A stretch of 32,393 bases of DNA, taken from assembly GCA_029260055.1 (NCBI GenBank), contig JAJDDX010000283.1, positions 1-32,393 on the forward strand, in the 5' to 3' direction. This stretch comes from Phycisphaerae bacterium. Lineage in GTDB: Bacteria > Planctomycetota > Phycisphaerae > UBA1845. Made by a program: the position numbers and the translations under genes. Positions 7,907 to 17,500 of this stretch are shown here, piece after piece. How positions within the stretch are numbered: the first letter of the stretch is position 1; each line of letters opens with the position of its first letter. The notes under the pieces were generated by a model, which worked only from the letters and a program-made list of their open reading frames with translations, made no database searches and was not told the origin of the DNA.

Positions 7907-10900
7907 ATGGAAAAAGCATCGTTTCACTTCGACACATGCGACTCGGCCGTCAACAGGGGCAGGCGCCGTTGGCTCTGGCGCACCGTGGCAATTGCGGTGG
8001 CCATGAATACGCTGGCCGCTGGCCACGTCCTACTTCAAGCGTGCGAATTCTCTGAGATCGAGAAGCTCGTCGCCGCGGATGCGCCCGGCGGCTCACTCGG
8101 GTCGTCTGTATGTATCGCTGGCGACATCGCGGTCGCCGGTGCTCAGGATGATGCTGGTGGCTCCGTGTACGTATACCGGCTAGCCGGAGAAGACTGGATC
8201 GAACAACAGAAACTGATGCCGAGCGACGGTGTCGGCGGCTCATTCGGAGCAGCGATCGCGTGCGATCGGGACACCATTGTCGTAGGTGCTCCAGGTGCAG
8301 ATGCAACATACGTCTTTCAGTTCGACGGTGTGGCTTGGACTGAAGAGCAGAAACTCACCGCCGGTGATGGTGTCGTTGGCGACATGTTCGGTCGGCGCGT
8401 CTCGTTGTGCAGTGATGTCGTGGTAGTAGGGGCCGATCTCGATGACGATGCCGGCACCTCATCGGGTTCGACCTACGTGTTCAGGTATGCCGGCGGAGTA
8501 TGGATCCCGGAGCAGAAGCTCACGGCCGCGGATGCGGCCGCTGGAGACCGTTTCGGGTTCGCCGTCGCCTGCGAGCTGAACACCGTCATCATCGGAGCGT
8601 TCGAGGACGAAGGCGGGACTGGTTCTGTTTACGCATTCGGTTTTGACGGCCTAGCGTGGGTGCAAGATCAGAAGCTAGTCGCGGGCAGTCCGGCGGCAGC
8701 ATTCGGTGTGGCCGTAGCGATCGATGGCGATGCGCTGGTCGTTGGTGCGACAACTGACGGGCCGTCTGGCTCCGCGTTTGTCTTTCGGCACGACGGTGCG
8801 CAGTGGATCGAAGAGCAGAAGCTCACAGCATGCGACGGCATGCCGGGAGACACATTCGGATTCGCCGTCGCTATCGAGGGCGACACGGCTGTCATCACCG
8901 CCTACTTGGATGACGATTTGGGTGGGAACGCGGGATCTGCGTACGTGTTCCACTTTGATGACGGAACGTGGGTGGAGAGGGCGAAGCTAACGGCGAGTGA
9001 TGCCGCCCCAGCCGCAGTCTTTGGCTACTGCGTTGATCTCGCCGCTGGTCATATGGCTGCGGGCGCTGTCGGCGCTGACGGTGGTTCGGGCGCAATGTAC
9101 CTGTTCGATCTAGCTTGTGACGCTGCGCCCGCCACTCCGACGATCTACTGGACCGAGACCAGCACGGCGCCGCGGGTTGTGCGGGACCGATGCTCCTCGG
9201 AGGTCCTGGTAGATACCGAGATCGACGCCAACCTGTCCCAGCCGCACGGTATCGCGCTTGATGTGGCCGGTGACCGCATGTACTTCACTGATGCCGCGGA
9301 CGCAGACAAGATCAAGAGCGCCAGACTTGACGGTAGCGACTTGCAGGAGATCCTGCTGTCACCGCCAACGACCGTGAATAACCCACGCGGGATTGGCCTG
9401 GATCTCAGTCAAAGCAAGATGTACTGGGTCGAGACACACGGCCCAAAAATCCGGCGAGCGAACCTGGATGGGACGGGCGTGGAGAAGCTGCTTGATACTG
9501 GGTTGTCTCAGAACGACTGGCTGGCGCTCGACCTGGTTAATCGTAAGTTCTACTGGTCGGATTCCGGCAACGGTACGATCAAGCGTGCGAGCATGGACGG
9601 TTCGATTCCCGTCACGCCCGAGGTCTGCTTGGGTGGGTTGGATCACCCGGCAGGCATCGCGATCGACCCGGTGCGCGGAAAACTGTATTGGGCAGAGGCC
9701 GGCGTCGATCTCATCAGGCGTGCCAACCTCGATTGCACAGGCGTCGAGGATCTGCTTACCACGCAGTTGGAGGTGCCCACGGAAGTTGGTCTTGCGTTGG
9801 ACGTGGATCGTGGCCGGGTGTACTGGACCGACGGACACACCGACGTGATCTGGAGTGCCGACTCCTGCGATGGATCAGACGTGCGGGAGGTCATCACGAC
9901 GGGTCCGTCGCCGCGTGGAATCGCGCTCGATCTGACCAACGTGGTGCCATCGGCTGACTGCGGCGACAACGGCGTGCCGGATTTCTGCGAAGGCGATGAC
10001 GACAACGACGGTGTGCCAAACGACTGCGACATTTGCTCCGGTACGGCACATGGCGAGTGCGTCAACGACGGCGGTTGCGCGTGCAGCGATCTTGACGGCT
10101 ACCCCAACTTCGACGACCTGAACGACTGCACGTCCGATTCGTGCGTTTGCGGTGTCGAGGCCCACGCGCCGGAGCCCGTGGATACGCCTTGCGGCGACCC
10201 GAGCAACACCGACTGTGACAACCCGAATACCTGCGACGGTGAGGGTATCTGCCTCGACAACTACGAGTCCGCTGGCACCATATGCGAAGATGGCTTCTTC
10301 TGTACCTCTGCGAGCGGGATGGCCGGTGCCCCGGATGCCTGCGATGGGGCGGGCGGCTGTCACGGCGTCCCGGCCAACTGCGACGATGGCCAGTTCTGTA
10401 CTGGCACTGAAACGTGTAACGAGGCCACGGATACCTGCGACTCCTCCAGTAATCCCTGCCCGGAGACGTCGTGCAACACATGCCAGGAGGAGACGGACAC
10501 CTGCTTCGACCCGCAAGGAACGCCGTGCGACGACGGTGCTCCCTGCACGGAACAAGATGACTGCGACGGCCTAGGGGCGTGCGCCGGCACATTCGCAGAT
10601 TCGGATCTCGACGACATATGTGACGCGGAGGACAACTGTCGTCTGTGGAATCCAGATCAGACGGATTGCGACGACAACTTGGTCGGCGATGTGTGCGACA
10701 TTGCCGACATTGGTACCCCTTTACCGGAGGATCGGTTCGACATCGAAGGGACAACCGTGTCCTGCACGTCGGACGACGATTGCCTTGTCGGCCTGAATCC
10801 GGAGTCGCAGGTGTACTGCATCCATCCACCGAACGATCCGGGTGGCCTGGGCACCTGCTATGTGCAGAAAAACCGCTATGTCTCGATCGATCCGAGCATT

Positions 10901-11536
10901 GAGACAAGTTGCGCGCCGACGGGCCGGCGCGTGACGCTCGATGTGAACGGCAACGGTGTTTACGAACCGGGAATCGATGTCGTGATCGGCTGGGTCGGTG
11001 AGCCGACCGAGCTGACGATCACGGGGCCGCCGGACATGCCCGAGCCGTCACCTCAGCTCCTCGCCCGGATCGTGTCCGAGGCTTCCGCCCATTACCGTGA
11101 CTGGACCCGTCAGCACAGCGGCCAGCCGTGGGTGGATGCGACCGTTCAGGTCGGTGACTGTGAGGTTTCACCGGACCACACCTACTTCGTGCAGGCGATC
11201 GAAGAGGGGGCCGACGAGACCGACGAGGCGAGCTACTCCGAACCCCTCGTTCTTAGGACGACGACATTGTTCGGCGACGTGACCGGCGGATCGGCCGGCA
11301 CCCCGCCGGACAACATCTGCAACTTCAAGGACATCGCGGCCGTCGTAAAAGCGTTCCAAGGCGACCAGGACGTGCCGAAGGTCTGGTGCGATCTTCAGGG
11401 CGGAACGCAGACGCCGGAGATCCCGGACTTCTCCGACATTAGCTTCGGAGACATCGGCCGCGCGGTGGGCTGCTTCCAGGGGGACCCTTACCCGTTCCCG
11501 GCGCCCTGCGACTGTCCGGGGCAAGCGTGTCCGTAA
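7907..11536 (+). CDS. Large exported FG-GAP / YWTD beta-propeller, Cys-rich, dockerin-like protein (module 1)
   Basis: A 1209-residue exported protein. I chose the ATG at 7907 because GAGGAG lies 9 nt upstream; the frame is open for 67 more codons. A basic stretch (GRRRW) and a hydrophobic segment at about 26-46 form a long signal peptide. Residues about 50-405 hold seven FG-GAP-like repeats (integrin alpha type; recurring QKL, FG and VYVF motifs). Residues 412-680 form a YWTD, LDL-receptor class B type propeller (YWTE, YFTD, YWVE, YWSD, YWAE, YWTD). Residues 682-896 are Asp/Cys-rich with probable calcium-binding and disulphide character. Residues 897-1209 are shared with the module 2 protein and end in two dockerin-like segments (GDVTG..NICNFKDI and FGDIGRAVGCF). 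It is divergent from the module 1 sigma/kinase operon. The ligand is unknown; a surface or extracellular binding role is inferred. Confidence 0.88.
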   Translation: MEKASFHFDTCDSAVNRGRRRWLWRTVAIAVAMNTLAAGHVLLQACEFSEIEKLVAADAPGGSLGSSVCIAGDIAVAGAQDDAGGSVYVYRLAGEDWIEQQKLMPSDGVGGSFGAAIACDRDTIVVGAPGADATYVFQFDGVAWTEEQKLTAGDGVVGDMFGRRVSLCSDVVVVGADLDDDAGTSSGSTYVFRYAGGVWIPEQKLTAADAAAGDRFGFAVACELNTVIIGAFEDEGGTGSVYAFGFDGLAWVQDQKLVAGSPAAAFGVAVAIDGDALVVGATTDGPSGSAFVFRHDGAQWIEEQKLTACDGMPGDTFGFAVAIEGDTAVITAYLDDDLGGNAGSAYVFHFDDGTWVERAKLTASDAAPAAVFGYCVDLAAGHMAAGAVGADGGSGAMYLFDLACDAAPATPTIYWTETSTAPRVVRDRCSSEVLVDTEIDANLSQPHGIALDVAGDRMYFTDAADADKIKSARLDGSDLQEILLSPPTTVNNPRGIGLDLSQSKMYWVETHGPKIRRANLDGTGVEKLLDTGLSQNDWLALDLVNRKFYWSDSGNGTIKRASMDGSIPVTPEVCLGGLDHPAGIAIDPVRGKLYWAEAGVDLIRRANLDCTGVEDLLTTQLEVPTEVGLALDVDRGRVYWTDGHTDVIWSADSCDGSDVREVITTGPSPRGIALDLTNVVPSADCGDNGVPDFCEGDDDNDGVPNDCDICSGTAHGECVNDGGCACSDLDGYPNFDDLNDCTSDSCVCGVEAHAPEPVDTPCGDPSNTDCDNPNTCDGEGICLDNYESAGTICEDGFFCTSASGMAGAPDACDGAGGCHGVPANCDDGQFCTGTETCNEATDTCDSSSNPCPETSCNTCQEETDTCFDPQGTPCDDGAPCTEQDDCDGLGACAGTFADSDLDDICDAEDNCRLWNPDQTDCDDNLVGDVCDIADIGTPLPEDRFDIEGTTVSCTSDDDCLVGLNPESQVYCIHPPNDPGGLGTCYVQKNRYVSIDPSIETSCAPTGRRVTLDVNGNGVYEPGIDVVIGWVGEPTELTITGPPDMPEPSPQLLARIVSEASAHYRDWTRQHSGQPWVDATVQVGDCEVSPDHTYFVQAIEEGADETDEASYSEPLVLRTTTLFGDVTGGSAGTPPDNICNFKDIAAVVKAFQGDQDVPKVWCDLQGGTQTPEIPDFSDISFGDIGRAVGCFQGDPYPFPAPCDCPGQACP
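10595..11536 (+). repeat. Long direct repeat, copy A: shared C-terminal module
   Basis: This 942-bp coding stretch matches 16774-17703 almost codon for codon; the only length difference I see is four extra residues (PPDM type) near 11027-11040. Long runs are identical in DNA, for example around 10790-10820 and 11400-11450. It encodes a Cys-containing block followed by two dockerin-like segments. Confidence 0.85.
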
Positions 11537-11558
11537 TCACCCTTCCTGCCGGCTGGCC

Positions 11559-11590
11559 GCTCATGCCCGTGGCTCGTCGCGGGCATGAGC
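11559..11590. terminator. Bidirectional hairpin terminator between convergent genes
   Basis: An 11-bp perfect stem (GCTCATGCCCG and CGGGCATGAGC) with a 10-nt loop lies between the stop at 11536 and the convergent kinase stop at 11640. There is no T-run, so it may act with Rho or as an mRNA-protecting structure. Confidence 0.55.
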
Positions 11591-11639
11591 CGAGCTGGCG
11601 CGTCCTCTGGGCTCCCTTGCCCCCTCCGGCCGGGGTCGC

Positions 11640-13793
11640 TTACGGCAACTCGCCGAAATGGAGCGAGCGGTAATCAGGAAGCTCATCAGCATTGACTCGG
11701 TAGGCATCGCTGACGACTCGCGGGTGATCAACCTCACGCCCCTCGGCATCGATTATCCAGCTTACTGAGTTTTGACCACCAAGTGCCACAAGACCGACCG
11801 CGACATGTGACCCTTCGAAGAACGTACGAGTCGGCGGTGCCACCAACGAGTACGGCCGGATGGTTGCACATGCCTCCGCCGGCTGGAGAACCCGGTACCA
11901 GGCGACAGTTGACGGCATGTGCTGCGAGCCGGCGTTGAAGGGCTCGCGATGCCTGACACCCAACTCCGGCCGAAGCGTAAACACGACAACCGGCTTGTAA
12001 ACGCCCTGAGCCTCTCCGAGCGTGGCTTGCCCGGGCAACGTAGCAGTATCCCCTGCGAGAACCAACAGTCCAGCATCAGGCATCCAGTAGATTGCCGCGA
12101 TGGCCCCATCGTGCCACGCCTCGTAGAGAACTTGGCCCTCCAGGCTGTAGACGCGGACAGAGCGAAGCGAGTTGGACGCATGAGCGAAGACCGCAATAAT
12201 CTCCTGCCCAGGATTGCCGTGGAACACATCGGCAAGCAGCATCTCAGTGGTCGGGGCGAAATCAGCGCCCGTCGATCCTACGTTGGGCGGGAGTTCCCCC
12301 GTCAAGACTTCGCCGACCCACTCGGGATTGTCGTCATCGCGTCCAATATCGAAGACGTGGAGCCGGCCTCGCTCCGGTCCGTCAAAGCACAGCGTGAACC
12401 CAACTACTGCTAGAGGCCGACCATCGAACGCTGTGGGTGATCGCACGAGCTGACAAGCGGCAATCCCGTCCTTCTGTGGAGATTCCCAGGCGTAGAGCAC
12501 CCTCCCGGCGAATGAGACCACCTGTGCCCCTCGGTTCCCCTCCGTCACGACCGTCGTGTACGGGCGAAGGTTCGCGTACACGATCGACAGGCTCGTCGCG
12601 ATGGCTACGACCGCCACCATGACTACACAGCCACAGGCAGTCGAAGCGTACGGATGCCGCCTGACCCATCGCACCGCGCGCGCCCATGCCTTGGGTGGCC
12701 CAGCCTCAATCGGCTCGCGGTCCAGGAATCGGCGAACGTCACGGCCGAGGTCCGCGGCAGATTGGTAACGCTTCGCGCGGTCCTTCTCCAGTGCCGTCAG
12801 AGCGATCGTCTCGAGGTCGCCGCGGAGCTTCCGATCGACCGTGCTCGGGCGAGCCGGCGGCTGCTCGCAGACCACGCGCGCAGCGACATGGATTGCGGAG
12901 CGTCTTACATCGTACGGCAGGGTCCCGCAGACCAGCTCGTACAGCACGACGCCCAGCGAGTACACGTCACTTCGCGTATCAAGATCCAGCGGATCGGCGT
13001 GGCACTGCTCCGGGCTCATGTACTGAATCGTACCGAGAAGCTGCCCAACTTCCGTGTGCACGCTCGTAAGGGCGACATCGGAATCGGTCGCCCGGGCTAT
13101 GCCGAAATCGATGATCTTCACTTGCCCGTGCCCATCCACCAGGATGTTGCCGGGCTTCAGGTCACGGTGAATGATTCCTTTCTGGTGCCCGTAATGCACG
13201 GCGTCGCATACGTCGGCGAATAACTCAAGCCGATCGTTCGTTCCGAGGGACTCCTCATTGCAGTAGTCAATGAGCGTACGGGCGTCCGGGATGAACTCCA
13301 TCGCGAAGTACGGTAGCTCAGCTCCGGACGCATCCTCGAAAGTGCCGGCATCATGCACTTGAGCGATGTGAGGGTGTTGCAGCCGCGCGAGTATCTCGGC
13401 TTCGTGCTCGAATCGGCGCGGTGCTGACTTTGTGTGAACGCCTGCCGACATCACTTTCAGGGCGATCGTACGCCTGGGGCGATCTTGCTCGGCCTCGTAG
13501 ACCGTTCCCATTCCTCCCGACGCGATGCGGCGGGTGACGGTGTAGCGACCGACGCTTGTGCCGACCAACGATGGTCTCTCGATTGCCGGCGCCGTGTGGT
13601 CGGAAATCTGACTGCCCGGCTCCATGAAGTCACCGCGCGCCGAACCGTCATGCTCCAACAGTGAGAGGATCTCGGCGCGGAGGTCATCATCGCCGCCACA
13701 GGTCTCGGCCAGGAACCGTTCGCGCTCGCCGGCTGGTTGTGCCAAGGCTGCGTCAAAAAGCTCTTCCACGCGCTGCCACAAAGCGGAGTCCAT
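11640..13793 (-). CDS. Transmembrane Ser/Thr protein kinase with unfamiliar C-terminal domain (module 2 kinase)
   Basis: A 717-residue kinase. The frame is open to 13865, but the ATG at 13793 matches the family start (MDSALWQRVEELFDAAL) and lies 2 nt after the sigma stop, so the pair should be co-translated. Residues 1-60 are the conserved N-terminal helical domain. The kinase domain spans about 84-360: IASGGMGTVYEA loop, Lys113, HRDLKPGN with Asp211, DFG at 229-231. A membrane helix lies at about 385-406. The remaining 300 residues should lie outside the membrane; they are neither WD40 nor TPR but resemble the module 3 kinase tail, with conserved positions such as RVYSLEGQVLYEAWHDG and IYWMPDAGLLV. 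The DVFHGNPGQEIIAVF stretch recalls FG-GAP/VCBS repeats. A sensor role is inferred from its position. Confidence 0.93.
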   Translation of the reverse strand: MDSALWQRVEELFDAALAQPAGERERFLAETCGGDDDLRAEILSLLEHDGSARGDFMEPGSQISDHTAPAIERPSLVGTSVGRYTVTRRIASGGMGTVYEAEQDRPRRTIALKVMSAGVHTKSAPRRFEHEAEILARLQHPHIAQVHDAGTFEDASGAELPYFAMEFIPDARTLIDYCNEESLGTNDRLELFADVCDAVHYGHQKGIIHRDLKPGNILVDGHGQVKIIDFGIARATDSDVALTSVHTEVGQLLGTIQYMSPEQCHADPLDLDTRSDVYSLGVVLYELVCGTLPYDVRRSAIHVAARVVCEQPPARPSTVDRKLRGDLETIALTALEKDRAKRYQSAADLGRDVRRFLDREPIEAGPPKAWARAVRWVRRHPYASTACGCVVMVAVVAIATSLSIVYANLRPYTTVVTEGNRGAQVVSFAGRVLYAWESPQKDGIAACQLVRSPTAFDGRPLAVVGFTLCFDGPERGRLHVFDIGRDDDNPEWVGEVLTGELPPNVGSTGADFAPTTEMLLADVFHGNPGQEIIAVFAHASNSLRSVRVYSLEGQVLYEAWHDGAIAAIYWMPDAGLLVLAGDTATLPGQATLGEAQGVYKPVVVFTLRPELGVRHREPFNAGSQHMPSTVAWYRVLQPAEACATIRPYSLVAPPTRTFFEGSHVAVGLVALGGQNSVSWIIDAEGREVDHPRVVSDAYRVNADELPDYRSLHFGELP

Positions 13794-13795
13794 TT

Positions 13796-14386
13796 TCAAT
13801 CCCGTCGCGCGGCCGTGTCGCCCTTGGATAGCTCGCGGTGCAGCCATGCCTTGGCCACGCGCCAAGTCACATCGACACTGCGAGGCGAGATACCGAGCAC
13901 GGCTGCGGTTTCGTCGATCGTCAATCCGGCAAAGTAACGAAGCATGACGACCTCGGTCTTTCGGGCGTCGATCTTGCGAAGGCCCTCGAGCGCCTCGTCG
14001 ATCGCCAGAACTTCCGCTGGATCCTGCTCGAAGATCGGCGGGTTCTCTTCGACGTTGGCCCGCTGCCAGCCACCGCCACGTTTGAGGCGCTTCCTCTTAC
14101 GAGCGTCATCTATGCAGATTTGGCGCATGCCTTGAGCGGCCGCTACGAAAAAATGCCGGCGATTCGCCCAATGAGTGTCACGGTCCCCGAACAGGCGGAT
14201 GAAGACCTCGTGAACGAGCGCGGTGGGTTGGAGCGTGTGGCCAGGTCGCTCAGCCGCCATTTGGTGCTGGGCAAGTGCACGCAGTTCGCTGTAGACCGCA
14301 CTCCAGAGCTGCTCCCTGGCGGATGCGTCGCCCTCCTCGATCGCGCCGAGGAGTTGGGTAATGGACTCTCCGGGTGTCGTTTCCAT
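13796..14386 (-). CDS. ECF-type RNA polymerase sigma factor, Sigma70_ECF/TIGR02999-like (module 2 sigma)
   Basis: A 196-residue paralogue of the module 1 sigma factor. Region 2 contains YSELRALAQHQMAAE, TLQPTALVHEVFIRLF and IDDARKRKRLKRGG; region 4 contains the helix-turn-helix DETAAVLGISPRSVDVTWR followed by AWLHRELSKGD. I use the ATG at 14386, with GAGG about 10 nt upstream, rather than the 23-codon longer frame, because the longer form would place the predicted -10 and -35 boxes inside the gene. The recognition helix differs from that of the other two sigma factors (PRSVDVTWR against RRAVQGDWR and RRTVQVDWR), so target promoters may differ. It is co-transcribed with the kinase that follows, and no anti-sigma factor is present. 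Confidence 0.92.
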   Translation of the reverse strand: METTPGESITQLLGAIEEGDASAREQLWSAVYSELRALAQHQMAAERPGHTLQPTALVHEVFIRLFGDRDTHWANRRHFFVAAAQGMRQICIDDARKRKRLKRGGGWQRANVEENPPIFEQDPAEVLAIDEALEGLRKIDARKTEVVMLRYFAGLTIDETAAVLGISPRSVDVTWRVAKAWLHRELSKGDTAARRD

Positions 14387-14426
14387 GGAGCGATAGCCTC
14401 TGAGTGTGCGTTCCACCAAGTCACTT

Positions 14427-14455
14427 AGTGTACGACTTTGGCGAATTCGACTCAA
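14427..14455 (-). promoter_or_regulatory. Predicted sigma-70-type promoter of the module 2 sigma/kinase operon
   Basis: Minus-strand TTGAGT (14450-14455) and TACACT (14427-14432) are 17 nt apart, matching the module 1 promoter in both hexamers and spacing and in the TCGA that follows the -35 box. The transcript start would be about 35 nt before the ATG. Confidence 0.55.
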
Positions 14456-14574
14456 GCTTCAACTGACTCTGCGATCGGCGAAAACCTGCGCCCTGTCATG
14501 CGGGCCGACGCTTGGACGGTGAAAGGCAGCCCAACGCATGCTGCCGCTGATGTGGATTCGTATGGAGAGAAGTC

Positions 14575-17500
14575 ATGCAGCGTGGAACTACCAGCACGGT
14601 CCTTCTGGCAATCCTGATCTCGTGTGGCGTGGCCACAGCGTGCCGCGCGAGTACGCTCTATGTTGACGCAAACGCAGCGGGCGCGAACGACGGCTCGAGT
14701 TGGTGTGATGCTTTCGTGGCGTTGCAGGATGCACTAGCCGTCGCGGCGGCGGCGGACGGGTCCATCAACGAGATACGTGTCGCCCAGGGAGTCTACAAGC
14801 CGGACGGTGGCGTCGGTCAGACGCCGGGGGACCGCGCGGCGACGTTCCACCTGCTGGACGGCGTAGCACTCAAGGGCGGCTATGCAGGCTGCGGTGCGAC
14901 CGATCCCGATGAACGCGATCCTGCCCAATTCGTCAGTACGTTGAGCGGTGACCTGAACGGAGATGACGGCCCCGGACCATTCGACGGTAACTCCGAAAAT
15001 GCCTTCCATGTCGTTACCGGGAGCGAAAGGTATGACACCGCTATCATCGACGGGTTTACCATCACGGCGGGGAACGCACACGGTGCGTTCCCGGACAACG
15101 AAGGTGGCGGCATGCTCAACAACGTGGGAAACCCGACAGTCACCGGCTGTACCTTCGCCGACAACACTGCCGTGAACGGAGCGGGGATGATGAACAGAGG
15201 CGGAAGCGTGCCAACGATCACTGCTTCGACGTTCGTCGGCAACTCGGCGGATAACGACGGTGGTGGGATCTACAACGCCAGCAGCGACCCGATAGTGAAC
15301 AACTGCGCGTTCCTCGGAAACAAGGCTACGGAAGGAGGGACGTCGTACGGCGGAGGAATGGCCAATTACACGGCGAGCCCTTCCGTGACCGACTGCGCGT
15401 TCGTTGGGAACTCCGCCGGCACCTCGGGTGGCGGGATGTCCAATCGCGAGCGCAGTTACCCGACGGTCAGGAGCTGTACCTTCAAAGGCAACACGGCCTC
15501 AAGTGGTGGCGGCGGCATGTGCAACCTCGACCTCAGTAGCCCGGCCGTAATCAACTGCATCTTCACGGGAAACGAGGGAGGAACGAGCGGCGGCGGCGGG
15601 ATGTGGAACGGGATTGACAGCAGCCCGAGGGTTACCAACTGTCTCTTCACCGGGAATGAGTCGTTGGATGAAAGTGGTGGTGGAGGTGGAATGCGGAACG
15701 AGGTCAGGAGCCACCCGATCGTGACCAACTGTACGTTCTACGCGAACCTAGCCAGCATCGGTGGAGGCATGCGCAGCAATGATGACTGCAATCCGACGGT
15801 TGAAAACTGCGTCTTCTGGCAGAACGTGCCCGATCAGATTGATGACCTAGCCGCTTCGGTTACTACGGCGACCTACAGTTGCATCCAGGGGGGCTGGCCC
15901 GGGCTAGGCAACATCGACGAGGATCCTCTATTCGTCGATCCTATCGGCCCGGACGGCATCCCCGGCACTGAAGACGACGACCTCCGGCTTTCCCCGGGAT
16001 CGCCCTGCATCGACGTGGGTGATAACACCGTAGTCGATGCTTGTCTCCCCGACCTCGACAGGAACTGGCGCATCGTGGATGGCGATGGCGACGAGATTCC
16101 GGTTGTGGACATGGGGCCGTACGAGTTCGGCAGCACCCCATTAGAAGAGTGCGACGACGGCGCACTCTGCACCGTAGATTCGTGCGATCCTGCCATCGGC
16201 TGTGTGTACGAGGCGCTGCCGGCCGGCACGGCCTGCGGTGACCCAACTGACACCGATTGCGACAACCCAGATACGTGCGACGGTTTCGGGCATTGCGTTC
16301 AGAATTACGAGCCGGACGGCTTCGCCTGCGGTGACCCAAACGACACCGATTGCGACAATCCGGACACGTGCGACGGGACGGGGCAGTGCCTTCAGAACAT
16401 GGAGCCTGACGGTGCAGCGTGCGGTGATCCGGCCGATACCGATTGTGACCACCCGGATACCTGTAACGGCGCCGGGGCCTGCCTGCCGAACTTCGAGCCT
16501 GCGGGCACGAGTTGCGGCGACCCGGCCACGGGCGAGTGTGATGGCGCCGATAGCTGCGATGGATTGGGGAGCTGCCTGGCCAACAACGAGCCCGTCGGCA
16601 CGCCGTGTGGCGATCCCACGGACACCGATTGCGACAACCCGGATACGTGCGACGTGGCTGGCACATGCTTGCCCAACTACGAGCCCCCGGGGACACCGTG
16701 CAACGACGGCGAGCCCTGCACCCTAGACGACGAATGCCAAGGCGACACTCCGGGCACGTGCGCCGGTGAGTACGTGGACGCCGACGTTGACGCGGTGTGC
16801 GATCCGCTGGACAACTGCCGGCTGTACAACCCGGATCAGGCGGATTGCGATGAGAACGACATCGGCGACGTGTGTGACATCGCGGACCACGGGAGGCCCA
16901 GGGCTGAAGGCCGGTTCGATCTCGCCGGGACGATCGTGAGCTGTACGTCGGACGATGATTGCCTTGTTGGCCTGAATCCGGAGTCGCAGGTGTACTGCGT
17001 GCATCCGCCGAACGACCCGGAGGGCGAGGGCATCTGCTACATCCAGAAGAATCGCTACATCTCGATCGACCCGACGCCTGTGGCGGCGTGCGCTCTAACG
17101 GCACGGCGCGTGACGCTGGATGTCAACGGCAACGGCGTATACGAACCCGGAATCGATGTCGTGATCGGCTGGGTCGGTGAACCGATGGAGCTCGCGATCA
17201 CCGGCCCCGAGCCATCGCCTCAACTCCTCGCCCGAATCGTGGCCGAGGCTGCTGCCCATTACCGCGATTGGACTCGCCAGCACAACGGCGAGCCGTGGGT
17301 CGATCCGACCGTCCAGGTCGGTGACTGTGAGGTGTCGCCCGGGCACACGTACTTCGTTCAGGCCATCGAACAGGGTGCCGACCTAGCCGACGAAGCCAGT
17401 TATTCGGAGGTCGTGGTTCTGAAAACCACAACGCTGTTCGGCGATGTCACCGGCGGGGCGGCCGGTACACCGCCAGACAACATTTGCAATTTCAAAGACA

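Noticed and set aside
13454-14430. Plus-strand frames antisense to the sigma and kinase genes, such as 13838-14428
   Set aside because: Shadow frames; the minus strand encodes complete conserved sigma and kinase domains.
16234-16698. Regular direct repeats as a CRISPR array
   Set aside because: Units abut without spacers, stay in frame and encode Cys-rich protein modules.
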